A stretch of 64,000 nt of DNA from Caldilineaceae bacterium (GTDB lineage: Bacteria > Chloroflexota > Anaerolineae > Caldilineales > Caldilineaceae). The DNA lies in contig JAPKMW010000014.1 of the NCBI GenBank assembly GCA_026645575.1, positions 86,268 to 150,267 of the forward strand. Direction: 5' to 3'. A model generated the notes under the pieces. That model saw only the letters and a list, made by a program, of their open reading frames with translations, ran no database searches and was not told the origin of the DNA. The position numbers and the translations under genes are program-made. Shown here piece after piece: positions 15,019 to 23,762 of this stretch (positions within the stretch are counted from its first letter, which is position 1; each line of letters opens with the position of its first letter).

Positions 15019-18000
15019 TTACCGCTTAACTACCGGCAGGAAAAGCTGCTGTTTTACCTCGCCACTCTGACTATCGAGATAATCTGGAATGCCATCCTGG
15101 TCGCTATCGACTGGTTGCACCGGATTATTCCCCACTTCATCTTTATCCAGTTTCCCATCCCCATCGGCATCGGCATCAAGGAAATTGGGAATGTTGTCGC
15201 CATCAATATCACCAGCTTTCTCCTGATTATCGGGAATGGTGTCGCCGTCGCTGTCATCGGTGGGGCCGGCAATGCGGACGGTGGCGGCAGTACGGGCAAC
15301 ATTGGTGGTCGGCGCTGCCAATGTCTGTGCAGCGCTGCTTGCGACTGTCCAGGTGGCGATGTTGGTGGTGCTAATCGTTAGCGTTTGGGTAAAGGTAACG
15401 GAGAAGGCTGTTCCCGGCGCCACTGGATGGACATGGTTGGTGAGCAACTGCCCCAGGTGACTATCGACCAATGAATGGCTCGTCAACGGCGTGTCGCCGA
15501 TGTTGCGTAGCGTATAACAGTAAACAATTGTCGTGCCGACCGGCGCATGGATTTCACCCACTGGCGTACAGAGCGGCTTGATCCCCGCCATGCCGACCGT
15601 CTTGTGAAAGGTGAACGGATTGACGGCAACCGTCACCGTGGCGACGGCGGAAGCACCCAGATTGTCGGTGACCTGATAGGTGAAGCTGTCACTTGTTGCA
15701 GCGTCGCCACCGTGGGTGTAGGTGAAGGCGCCATTGGCGTTAATGGTCACGCTGCCGTGAACCGGCCCGGTTTTGAGCGTGGCTGTCAGCACGCTGCTGT
15801 CCGGATCGCTGTCGTTGGCGAGTAGACTCTTTGCCCCCGAATCTAACATGGTCACACTTTGTCCACGGCTAACGGTTGCGCTATCGTTAGCGGCAACCGG
15901 CGGATCATTGACCGGTTGAATGGTGATCATTACTCTGCCAATGTTCGATTGTTGGCTCCCATCACTCACTCTATAAGTGAAAAAGTCATTGGTGGCTTCG
16001 TCACCGTTATGTGTGTAGCTGAAAGTTCCGTCTGAGTTCAAGTTCAAGAGACCATGATTAGGCATTGCCACGACCGTAGCCTGTAAGGGGCCGGCTTCCG
16101 AGCGATCATTATCGAGTACCCGATTAAAGCCGGAGGCAAGAAGATTGGCGGTTGCTCCTTCTTCGACAACAATCTCGTCATCCTGGGCAAAAGGCGGCCA
16201 GAGCAAGGGATTCGCTGGTAATTGCATGTTGATCTCTGTCACCGTTATCTCAGGCGTCACGCTGATGGTGGCGGCATTTTCAAGGTAACCGACTTGAGAA
16301 TAATACCCTGCATGATAGGTGTTGCTATAGTCTTGGAAGCCAACTCGGTATAAACCTGATCCTAAGCCTGGGCTGCTATAGACGCCGTTGAAGTCAGTCT
16401 GCGCTGAGCCAGCAGGGTACCACTGTGCGTTGTTGGAATCGTTTGGAAGATAGAGGTAAAAGCTAACGGCAATATTAGTAAGTGGCTCCCCATTTGCATT
16501 TGTAACGCGTCCACTCAGTCGGCCAGGGCGACCCAATTCTGCATCAATGTGTAAAGTGGCCTCACCTTCACGAACAACAATATCAGTTGCGTCGTCAATC
16601 ATTGCTGCATTATCATAGAACTCTCCGGCAAATGCCTCTGGCGGATGCATAACAGCAAAACCAACGCGATAGGTCTCTGGTGTGAGCCCGCTGAGGCTAT
16701 AATCCCCACGCTGATCGGTACGGGTGTTAGCAATTTGTTGCCATGAAGATTGTTGCTGCGAAGGGAATAGCCGCCAAGCACTGACCATAATATTGGGAAT
16801 TGCAGCGCCATTGCGATCGGTCACGCGACCATCAATGCGCGCTTTATCAGCCAGCACGGCGGTGACAGTAACGGTCGCCTCTTCGGTAACGGTAATATTT
16901 GTAGCTGTAGTAAGGTCAGGGGCATTGTCGTAAAATTCACCAACATAGCGGTCTGGGTCGCGCCCGTCCTCAAATTGAATTCGATAACGACCGGGTCTTA
17001 CACCCATGACATAGGCGTCTTGAATTCTGTCGGGATAGATGTAGGTGTTATACCACGCGCCGTTACCCACCGGGGAATAGCGGTAGAGGGTTACGCTAAG
17101 GTCAGCAATGGGCTGATTCTGCTGGTTCGTTACGCGACTAATCAACGTACTGGGGCGGCTAAGTTGTGCATCAATCCCGGTCGTGGTTAGCTCGGCTGTG
17201 ACTGTCACCAGAGTAACGTCATCAAGGGATGATTTGTAATCATAGTAAATATTGTTGTAATACTCACCCAGATACCGATTTTGCGTATCATTGAAACGCA
17301 AACGATAACTATCCGCGTCTAAACAACAGAGCGTATATTCACCGTTGACGTTAGAGCGGGTAAAACGCACCACCTCCCAGCGATTGACGGGCAGGCTGAT
17401 GTCACGCATCTCGGCCGTGACTTCAACCTGATTGAGCGGTTCACCCTGGCGGTTGGTGATCCTGCCCGCAATCCCGCCCCGTAAAGCAAGTTGTGCATTG
17501 ATGTTGGTCGTGGTTGTGTTGAGGGTAACGGTGAGGAGGGTAGCAGCCTTCGGGTCAAACGTATTGTTGTAATATTCTCTGCTGTATTTCCGTTCTTGTG
17601 TATCACTGAAGCGAACGCGATAGGTTCCTTCCATTAAACCACCTAAAATGTAATTCCCCGCAATGTCTGTCACGGCGAAAGCGCGATCATGCCACACCTC
17701 GCCGATTTCCTCAATGCTGCTTTGTTGCGCAGTCAACTGAATACTGGCAAGTGGGTGATTCTGAGCATCAGTGACTTTGCCTGTGATAAAACCTAGGTGA
17801 TTCAACTGCATGTTGATGTTATTAATAATCTGATCAGTTGCAACCATAATCAAGGTCGCATTTTCCCGTTCGAGGGCGTTGTTGAAGTATCCTGTACGAT
17901 AGATGGGTGGTTGACGTGTATCTTCAAAGGCAATCCGGTAGTTACCCGCCATTAAGTTGCGGATCTCATAATTGCCACTGGCATCCGTTTCAAAGGTAGT

Positions 18001-18501
18001 TTGAAAACTATTGTTGTTATCGAACGCAAAGACCCTAATATTGGACAGTGCTTTCCCTTGCAAATCCGTCACTTTCCCCTGAATATGGGCGCCGGAAGAA
18101 AGTCTGGCATTAATATTGCTGATGGTTGCGCCTGCTGCTAAAGGAATATCGGTTGCGCTGAATTGGTCGGCGGCGTTGTTATAGAATTCAGCAAAATAGC
18201 CTGGTACAGGGAAAACTTCGTTAAAACTAATGTGGTAGGTGCCAGCATTGAGGTTGGGGATTGTGTAGTTCCCTGTGTCATCGGTTGTTGCCTGTCCGGC
18301 ATAGGTCCACACGATGATACCGGTAATATCTTCTTTGTAATAGGCGCGTACTGTCACATTTGCCAGCGCCGTATTGCCGTCGCCAGTGACTTTGCCGAGG
18401 ATAATGCCGGTGCTTTGGGCCGTGGCAACCCAGCCATAGCCAAACAGAATGGCGAAAATGACAACAGTGCTGATACTGCACCAAACCAATACCCGTCGCA
18501 T
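15019..18501 (-). CDS. Giant secreted repeat protein: CarboxypepD-reg repeats, tandem-95/cadherin-like domains, type 3 calcium repeats
   Basis: About 1160 residues; start set at 18501 (MRRVLVW), preceded by GGAGGG and giving a clean signal peptide ending ATAQS. Residues about 33-830 hold seven carboxypeptidase-regulatory-like domains, each opening G(K/R)VT(D/N) and closing Y..EFYNNA...ATDI. Two tandem-95/cadherin-like domains (AQDDEIVVEEG; NDPPVAANDSATV; GSFSYTHNGD-type cores) follow. Next come a DUF11-like segment and thrombospondin type 3-like Asp repeats (DSDGDTIPD, DIDGDNIPNF, DSDQDGIPDY) that probably bind calcium. The protein ends LFLPVVKR, a tail shared with two other secreted proteins in this window. 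Likely a cell-surface adhesin or stalk protein. Divergent from the TPR-AAA+ gene. Confidence 0.85.
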   Translation of the reverse strand: MRRVLVWCSISTVVIFAILFGYGWVATAQSTGIILGKVTGDGNTALANVTVRAYYKEDITGIIVWTYAGQATTDDTGNYTIPNLNAGTYHISFNEVFPVPGYFAEFYNNAADQFSATDIPLAAGATISNINARLSSGAHIQGKVTDLQGKALSNIRVFAFDNNNSFQTTFETDASGNYEIRNLMAGNYRIAFEDTRQPPIYRTGYFNNALERENATLIMVATDQIINNINMQLNHLGFITGKVTDAQNHPLASIQLTAQQSSIEEIGEVWHDRAFAVTDIAGNYILGGLMEGTYRVRFSDTQERKYSREYYNNTFDPKAATLLTVTLNTTTTNINAQLALRGGIAGRITNRQGEPLNQVEVTAEMRDISLPVNRWEVVRFTRSNVNGEYTLCCLDADSYRLRFNDTQNRYLGEYYNNIYYDYKSSLDDVTLVTVTAELTTTGIDAQLSRPSTLISRVTNQQNQPIADLSVTLYRYSPVGNGAWYNTYIYPDRIQDAYVMGVRPGRYRIQFEDGRDPDRYVGEFYDNAPDLTTATNITVTEEATVTVTAVLADKARIDGRVTDRNGAAIPNIMVSAWRLFPSQQQSSWQQIANTRTDQRGDYSLSGLTPETYRVGFAVMHPPEAFAGEFYDNAAMIDDATDIVVREGEATLHIDAELGRPGRLSGRVTNANGEPLTNIAVSFYLYLPNDSNNAQWYPAGSAQTDFNGVYSSPGLGSGLYRVGFQDYSNTYHAGYYSQVGYLENAATISVTPEITVTEINMQLPANPLLWPPFAQDDEIVVEEGATANLLASGFNRVLDNDRSEAGPLQATVVAMPNHGLLNLNSDGTFSYTHNGDEATNDFFTYRVSDGSQQSNIGRVMITIQPVNDPPVAANDSATVSRGQSVTMLDSGAKSLLANDSDPDSSVLTATLKTGPVHGSVTINANGAFTYTHGGDAATSDSFTYQVTDNLGASAVATVTVAVNPFTFHKTVGMAGIKPLCTPVGEIHAPVGTTIVYCYTLRNIGDTPLTSHSLVDSHLGQLLTNHVHPVAPGTAFSVTFTQTLTISTTNIATWTVASSAAQTLAAPTTNVARTAATVRIAGPTDDSDGDTIPDNQEKAGDIDGDNIPNFLDADADGDGKLDKDEVGNNPVQPVDSDQDGIPDYLDSQSGEVKQQLFLPVVKR

Positions 18502-18829
18502 GGGCAATCCCTCCGTTGCATAGAATGTAAAAGTAGAAGAAACGCATTGAGTGAAGTGGGTCAACAACGTCGCAAGGAAAACAGGCCTGACGGTCGCAGG
18601 CCCTATGGTGCTTCCCTTGATTGAGCAACTGCAAACCACAGTGGCTAGATAGCGATGAAGGTTGATGTGACCGGTGGATGTGAACAGTTAACAACTTTAT
18701 CTATGATAACGAGCTTGTAAGCTTTTGTCAAATAGGACAAGGTAATTGTAATTGAAATTACCAATTTCGGCGTAGTATATACTGGACGCGGTTGGCTCTT
18801 GTCCGTTCTTTACCTCCCTGACTCCACAG

Positions 18830-18860
18830 TTGGGCGAAATCTGTCCCTTCCTAGTATAAT
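18830..18860 (+). promoter_or_regulatory. Sigma-70-type promoter for the TPR-AAA+ gene
   Basis: A perfect -10 box TATAAT (18855-18860) lies 39 bases before the ATG at 18900. A weak -35 candidate TTGGGC (18830-18835) sits 19 bases upstream. The transcript would have a leader of about 33 bases. Confidence 0.5.
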
Positions 18861-18899
18861 AAATTGTAGACAACTGCAATTCTTGTAAGCCCAGCCGAC

Positions 18900-20432
18900 A
18901 TGGCAAGTGAGGATCGACCCGTGAGTGGAAACCAAGCGATTTTGCAAACCCTGCGCGATGCCGTTGCTGTCTCGCCGGAGAATATACCCCTGCGCCAGCA
19001 TCTGGCCGACATGTTGTTGCAGGCCGACCAATATACGGAGGCCGAAAGCGAGTATCGCGCTGCCCTTGATCTCATGGCGCGCCAGGGGGATAGACGCAAT
19101 GTGAACAAGTTGCGCGCCGGCTTGGTCGAAGCACTCACCGGGCAGGGCAAAAGCCGGGAGGCAATGACGCTGCTCACCGCCTTGTTCCACAGCATCACCC
19201 CGATTCCTGGGGATCTCTACCTGTTACATGCACGGTTGCTGCTGCAAATCGGCGAGAAGGCGCGCGCCATCGGCGAGTATCTGCGGGCGCTAGATAGTGA
19301 TCCCGGCCTGACTGATGGCGAACTAGCGGCGCAACTGGGCTTGCAACCGGACAGCGCCGACCCGGACTTTGTTCCCCCGCCGGCGCCACCGGCAGTGCCG
19401 ACCCAACCTGACTCTGTGCCGGTCGTACCCCCGCCGCCCCCGACCGAAACTCCCAAAACGCCCGCTGGCAGCATTGTCGATGATGTTGAATCGTGGATGA
19501 AGATGACTGCCGACGGTGATGTGGTTGGTCCCCAAGCTGATAGCGACGAAGCGTTGCCTGTCAATATGGAGCGACCCCAGATCAACTTCACGCATGTGGG
19601 TGGCATGGAAGGGGTCAAAGAGGAGATCGACATCAAGATCATCCAACCGCTGCTTCACCCCGATTTATACAAAGCCTATGGCAAGAGCGCCGGCGGCGGC
19701 ATCCTCATGTATGGTCCGCCGGGGTGCGGCAAAACCCACCTGGCGCGGGCAACCGCCGGGCAGGTGCGCGCCAAGTTCCTTTCCGTAGGCATCCATGATA
19801 TTTTGGATATGTACTTTGGCAATAGTGAACAAAAGCTCCACCAACTCTTTGAAATGGCGCGGCGCAACCGCCCCTGCGTCCTCTTTTTTGACGAAGTCGA
19901 TGCCCTGGGCGCCAGCCGCCGCGATATGCGCACCAGCACCGGTCGTCACCTGATCAACCAATTCCTGGCCGAACTGGACGGCGCCAATACCTCCAATGAC
20001 GGCATCCTGATCCTGGCTGCCACCAACGCCCCCTGGCATCTTGACGCCGCCTTCCGCCGCCCTGGCCGCTTTGACCGCATTGTCTTTGTGCCGCCGCCCG
20101 ACGCCCCCGCCCGCGCCGAGATTTTGCGCATCCTTCTGAGCGACAAACCAACGCAGAGCATCGACTATGGCAAAATCGGCGAGAAGCTCCCGGAAATGTC
20201 CGGCGCTGACATCAAAGCAGTGATTGACGCTGCCGTCGAAAGCAAACTCCGCGAAGCGATGAAGAGTGGGCGCCCTAGCCCAATCACGGCGCAAGATTTA
20301 CAGCAGGCCGCCAAAACGATCAAGCCGACGACCAAAGAGTGGTTTCTCACCGCGCGCAACTACGCCCTCTACGCCAACGAAGGCGGTCTCTATGATGACA
20401 TCCTCACCTATTTGGGAATCAAAAAACCATGA
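18900..20432 (+). CDS. TPR-containing AAA+ ATPase (Cdc48/Vps4-type)
   Basis: 510 residues. Residues 10-140 are TPR-like helices; 155-190 is a Pro-rich linker; 230-470 is a classical AAA domain. Walker A GPPGCGKT (272-279), Walker B CVLFFDE (326-332), sensor 1 ATN (374-376) and the arginine-finger region RRPGR (386-390) are all intact, so it should hydrolyse ATP as a ring. The VGGMEGVKEEI opening is typical of Cdc48, katanin and Vps4-like members. The N-terminal TPRs would select substrate or partner. The next gene overlaps by ATGA and encodes a TPR membrane protein, a probable partner. Target unknown. Confidence 0.9.
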   Translation: MASEDRPVSGNQAILQTLRDAVAVSPENIPLRQHLADMLLQADQYTEAESEYRAALDLMARQGDRRNVNKLRAGLVEALTGQGKSREAMTLLTALFHSITPIPGDLYLLHARLLLQIGEKARAIGEYLRALDSDPGLTDGELAAQLGLQPDSADPDFVPPPAPPAVPTQPDSVPVVPPPPPTETPKTPAGSIVDDVESWMKMTADGDVVGPQADSDEALPVNMERPQINFTHVGGMEGVKEEIDIKIIQPLLHPDLYKAYGKSAGGGILMYGPPGCGKTHLARATAGQVRAKFLSVGIHDILDMYFGNSEQKLHQLFEMARRNRPCVLFFDEVDALGASRRDMRTSTGRHLINQFLAELDGANTSNDGILILAATNAPWHLDAAFRRPGRFDRIVFVPPPDAPARAEILRILLSDKPTQSIDYGKIGEKLPEMSGADIKAVIDAAVESKLREAMKSGRPSPITAQDLQQAAKTIKPTTKEWFLTARNYALYANEGGLYDDILTYLGIKKP

Positions 20433-21682
20433 CCGAACGACCCTTTGGCGGCGGGATGGAGCGGGCGCTCCTCCTCTTGCAACAACGCCGTTTTGACCTA
20501 GCCGAGAAGGAACTGCGCCAGGTGCTGGCAACGGCGCCCGATCATTTTCCTGCTCATGCCTGGCTCAGTCTCACCTTGATGGAGATGGGACGCTATGCCG
20601 AGGCGGAAAGCGAAGCCGGACAGGCCATTCATCTGGCGCCCGACCATCCCTACGGCTACTTTGTCTTGAGCCGAGTTTTTCATCAGCAGGACAAATTGAG
20701 TCAGGCGGAAAAGGCCATTGGCGAAGCGATTCGGCTGAATCCGCAGGAGGCCGATTACTATGCCGTGCTGGCCGGTATCTTTGCCAGTCAACAGCAGTGG
20801 GCCAAAGTGTTACAGGCTGCCGAACAGGGGCTGGCACTGGATGCCGAACATGTGGGCGTCGGCAACCTACGGGCGATGGCGCTCAACAAGTTGGGACGTC
20901 GCCAGGAGTCGGTCGGTGCGCTCGATGCAGCCTTGGTGCGCGATCCGGAGAACGCGCTCACCCACGCCAACCAGGGCTGGATCGCCCTGGAACAGCGCGA
21001 CCACCAAAAAGCCATGACGCACTTCCGCGAAGCGTTGCGGCTCAACCCGGAGTTGAACTGGGCGCGTTCCGGTATTCTTGAAGCGTTGAAAGCACGCAAC
21101 CCCATCTACCGCTGGCTGCTCCAATACTTTTTCTGGATGTCGCGCATGGGGCCGCGGCTGCAGTGGGTGGTTATTTTGGGCGCCTATTTTGGCTATCAGG
21201 TTGTCCGCGGCGTTGCCAACAACAATCCGCAACTCTCTCCATTTTTGACGCCACTGCTGATGCTCTATGCGCTCTTTGTCTACCTGACCTGGACGGGCAA
21301 AACGCTCTTTAACCTGTTGTTGCGGCTTGACCCCTTTGGCCGGCTGGTCTTGTCTCCCCAACAGATGCGTGTCTCGAACATCGTTGGCGTCATGTTGCTG
21401 GTGGCGCTGCTTTGCGTCGCCTATGGCTGGACAACACCGTTCTTCCCCGCTTCTGCCGCCGGTTATGTGTTGGCGCTCATGGTTATCCCTGTGGCGCATA
21501 CACTGGAACGGGAAGCGGGGCGCAATCGCACCATTTTGTTCGCCTATACCGCCGGATTGGCTGTAGTGGCCATCCTTGGTCTGGGCGCGTTGCTGGTCAA
21601 TGCGCCGGTGGTTGTCACGTTGGCGCAACTTTTTTTCTTTGGCATCTTTGCCTTCGGCTGGATCGGCAACATTTTACGGTGA
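20429..21682 (+). CDS. TPR membrane protein
   Basis: 417 residues. Residues 5-205 contain about five TPR units (for example HFPAHAWLSLTLMEMGRYAEAESEAGQAI-type helix pairs). A hydrophobic region from about 230 to 417 has four or five predicted membrane helices. Start ATG overlaps the AAA+ stop (ATGA), indicating one operon and coupled translation. The TPR part should face the cytoplasm and could recruit the AAA+ ring to the membrane (inference). No enzymatic motif seen. Confidence 0.8.
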   Translation: MTERPFGGGMERALLLLQQRRFDLAEKELRQVLATAPDHFPAHAWLSLTLMEMGRYAEAESEAGQAIHLAPDHPYGYFVLSRVFHQQDKLSQAEKAIGEAIRLNPQEADYYAVLAGIFASQQQWAKVLQAAEQGLALDAEHVGVGNLRAMALNKLGRRQESVGALDAALVRDPENALTHANQGWIALEQRDHQKAMTHFREALRLNPELNWARSGILEALKARNPIYRWLLQYFFWMSRMGPRLQWVVILGAYFGYQVVRGVANNNPQLSPFLTPLLMLYALFVYLTWTGKTLFNLLLRLDPFGRLVLSPQQMRVSNIVGVMLLVALLCVAYGWTTPFFPASAAGYVLALMVIPVAHTLEREAGRNRTILFAYTAGLAVVAILGLGALLVNAPVVVTLAQLFFFGIFAFGWIGNILR

Positions 21683-21687
21683 CAACG

Positions 21688-22467
21688 ATGACGATGGTTC
21701 GCATAGACAATCAATCTATCTATTATACCTACCACCAAGCCCGTAGCGGCCAAAGCCAACGACCACCGCTGCTGCTGGTGCATGGCGCCGGCGGCCACCA
21801 CCTCCATTGGCCGCCCCGCTTGCGTCGTCTACCGACAACCGATCTCTATGCCCTGGACTTGCCGGGACATGGGCAATCGCCGGGGCCGGGGCGCACGACC
21901 ATTGCCGGTTACGCCAAGGTGATCGGCGCCTTTGCCGACGCTCTCGCACTGCCCTCGTTTATTCTAGCCGGCCATTCGATGGGTGGCGCTATTGCCCTGG
22001 AATTTGCCCTTACTGCCGGCGAACATTTAGCAGGGTTGATTCTGGTTGGCGCTGGGGCGCGCTTACGCGTCAATGCGGCGATTCTCACGGGGCTACAGAA
22101 CGCCTTTGACGCCACCACGGCTCAGTTGATCGAGTGGATGTACACGCCAGGGTTCCCGACCAAGCAACGGGAACAAGCGCTGGCCCAATTGCGCACCAAT
22201 GATCCGCAAACGCTCCATGATGACTTTGCCGCTTGCGACGCCTTTGACGTGCGCAGCGCCCTGGCTTCCCTCACGCTGCCGGCCTTGATCATCTGTGGTA
22301 CGGCGGATATAATGACCCCCGTCAGGTTGAGCGAATCGCTCCAGCAGGCGATTGCCGGCAGCCAGTTACATCTGATCGAAGGGGCCGGTCATATGGCTAT
22401 GATCGAGCAGCCAGCGGTGGTGACGGGGGTGATTGGTGAGTTTGTGACGCAACTTGTGACAAGATGA
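21688..22467 (+). CDS. Alpha/beta-fold hydrolase
   Basis: 259 residues starting MTMVRIDNQ, five bases after the TPR membrane protein stop; the frame is open further upstream but that part overlaps the previous gene. Hydrolase motifs: LLVHGAGGHHLHW oxyanion loop, nucleophile elbow GHSMGG, acid in CGTADIMTP and His in GAGHMAMIEQP. This fits esterases or C-C hydrolases of the general family; substrate unknown. Probably the third gene of the AAA+/TPR operon. Confidence 0.88.
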   Translation: MTMVRIDNQSIYYTYHQARSGQSQRPPLLLVHGAGGHHLHWPPRLRRLPTTDLYALDLPGHGQSPGPGRTTIAGYAKVIGAFADALALPSFILAGHSMGGAIALEFALTAGEHLAGLILVGAGARLRVNAAILTGLQNAFDATTAQLIEWMYTPGFPTKQREQALAQLRTNDPQTLHDDFAACDAFDVRSALASLTLPALIICGTADIMTPVRLSESLQQAIAGSQLHLIEGAGHMAMIEQPAVVTGVIGEFVTQLVTR

Positions 22468-22545
22468 CAAGGTGACAAGATCACAAGGTGAAGACGTAAC
22501 GGTGATGACTGTGTCATCCTGTCATCCTGTCATCTTACATTTAAT
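22466..22545. repeat. Short-period GACAAGAT/TGTCATCC hairpin
   Basis: AAGATGACAAGGTGACAAGA runs are followed by a complementary series of TGTCATCC units, forming an imperfect hairpin straight after the hydrolase stop. It may act as a transcript end; no strong T-run follows. Confidence 0.6.
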
Positions 22546-22568
22546 GAAAATACCAATTTAACACAACT

Positions 22569-23150
22569 ATGGCAGAAACATTACGACTATTTGTCAGTGC
22601 AACAAAAGATTTAGAGGCGGAACGCGCCATTATTGGGCGGGCGGTGGCCGAGTTGCCGGTGAAGATCGGCATTGAGATTCGGCGCACACCGGTGGATGGC
22701 GCCACCTATGAAAGCATGTATGAGTTGATCGGCAACTGTGATCGGCTCTATTTTTTAATGGGGCGCGACATCACTGCGCCCGCCGGCGCCGAATGGTTGA
22801 TCGCCTGGAAGTTGGAGCGCTCCGTTATGCCGCTCCGGTTGGCCGGCCTGCCGACCCCGGCGGGGCAGGATTTTATGCGTCTACTGCCCGCCTCCGGTTG
22901 GCAACGCTTTGCCAACGGCGCCGAACTGGCGCGCCTGGTGACGCTCGATCTGGTTGATCTGCTCAAGCATCCCAAGAATCGCTACGGTCTGAGCGTCACC
23001 GAATTGGAATTGCTCAACCTGCATGGCCGGCGCATCAAACAGGCGCGCATCAAAACATACGGCGAGCCGGGCGGCGCCGAGGGGGGCGGCGTCCTGCTGG
23101 ATGAAGGCCACCGTGAGCCGATCATGGGCGTCGCCCTTGATGAAAGATAG
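22569..23150 (+). CDS. DUF4062-like protein
   Basis: 193 residues. RLFVSATKDLEAERAIIGRAV matches the opening of DUF4062 domains (usually VFVSSTFKDLxxER), which have a TIR-related fold and often serve as sensor or effector modules beside NTPases. The segment YELIGNCDRLYFLMGRDITAPAGAEW fits the following strands. After about residue 150 the similarity ends in a Gly-rich tail. No NTPase partner is encoded directly beside it; the next gene is DinB-like. Function unknown. Confidence 0.65.
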   Translation: MAETLRLFVSATKDLEAERAIIGRAVAELPVKIGIEIRRTPVDGATYESMYELIGNCDRLYFLMGRDITAPAGAEWLIAWKLERSVMPLRLAGLPTPAGQDFMRLLPASGWQRFANGAELARLVTLDLVDLLKHPKNRYGLSVTELELLNLHGRRIKQARIKTYGEPGGAEGGGVLLDEGHREPIMGVALDER

Positions 23151-23156
23151 CTTCTT

Positions 23157-23189
23157 CGCTCCGCGCCAGTCACGAACCGGCGCGGAGCG
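23157..23189 (+). terminator. GC-rich hairpin after the DUF4062-like gene
   Basis: CGCTCCGCGCC (23157-23167) pairs perfectly with GGCGCGGAGCG (23179-23189) around an 11-base loop, six bases after the stop codon, and is followed by ATTATTATG. It is terminator-like but has only a weak T-tract. Confidence 0.55.
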
Positions 23190-23225
23190 ATTATTATGTA
23201 GGTACAAGGAAAGGATTCAGAACCA

Positions 23226-23687
23226 ATGGCAATTGCTGATTTGTTGATGAAGCCCATTGTGAATTTGATGGTAGAGCGGCCTGGACGGAAATTGCCGCTA
23301 GCCGCCTGGTCGCAAAAACTGGCCGAAAGTGGGGAGGCGATCAACCGACGTGTTGCTGATAAAGAGACGCCGCAGGCCGCTGCCACCCTGCGCCACATCA
23401 CCGGCATTGAACGTTGGGGGCAACGGCGCTTACAGGTGGCGCTGGGCGAACCCTTTGTCCAAGATGAATATGACAACTATCAACCCCCTGCTGCTGATCC
23501 GGCGACCCTGCGCGAGGAATTTCGCACCACCCGGCAGGCGACGGTGGCCTTGGCGCAAAAACTCGCCGCCGCCGGGATCAGTGATCAGGTGACAATTCGT
23601 CATAATCAATTCGGCCCTGTCACTGTGCGCGGCTGGCTCAGTTATCTGCATACCCACGCCGATTGGGAAAGTAAACGGATTCGGTAG
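23226..23687 (+). CDS. DinB-like four-helix protein
   Basis: 153 residues with the DinB/YfiT-like pattern: an N-terminal helix, RHITGIERWGQRRL with the first metal-site His, and a C-terminal GWLSYLHTHADWESKRI carrying the other two His. The family binds a divalent metal, and many members are thiol-dependent transferases. AAGGA precedes the ATG. No operon partner is clear. Confidence 0.75.
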   Translation: MAIADLLMKPIVNLMVERPGRKLPLAAWSQKLAESGEAINRRVADKETPQAAATLRHITGIERWGQRRLQVALGEPFVQDEYDNYQPPAADPATLREEFRTTRQATVALAQKLAAAGISDQVTIRHNQFGPVTVRGWLSYLHTHADWESKRIR

Positions 23688-23725
23688 GGTAAATGTCTAA
23701 TAACTGTTATCACCCCCTTGCTTAT

Positions 23726-23756
23726 TTGCAAAGTGGGTTGTACCCCATGCTATAAT
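23726..23756 (+). promoter_or_regulatory. Extended -10 promoter with near-zero leader
   Basis: TGCTATAAT gives an extended -10 (TATAAT at 23751-23756), with a weak TTGCAA 19 bases upstream (23726-23731). The ATG at 23763 is only seven bases after the -10 box, so transcription would begin at or beside the start codon and the message would be leaderless. Confidence 0.6.
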
Positions 23757-23762
23757 TTTGGA

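Noticed and set aside
15019..15070. Sortase (LPxTG) signal at the C-terminus of secreted proteins
   Set aside because: The tails read LPVVKR or LPLVKR with no Thr-Gly, hydrophobic helix or positive end in the sortase arrangement; treated as a separate motif.
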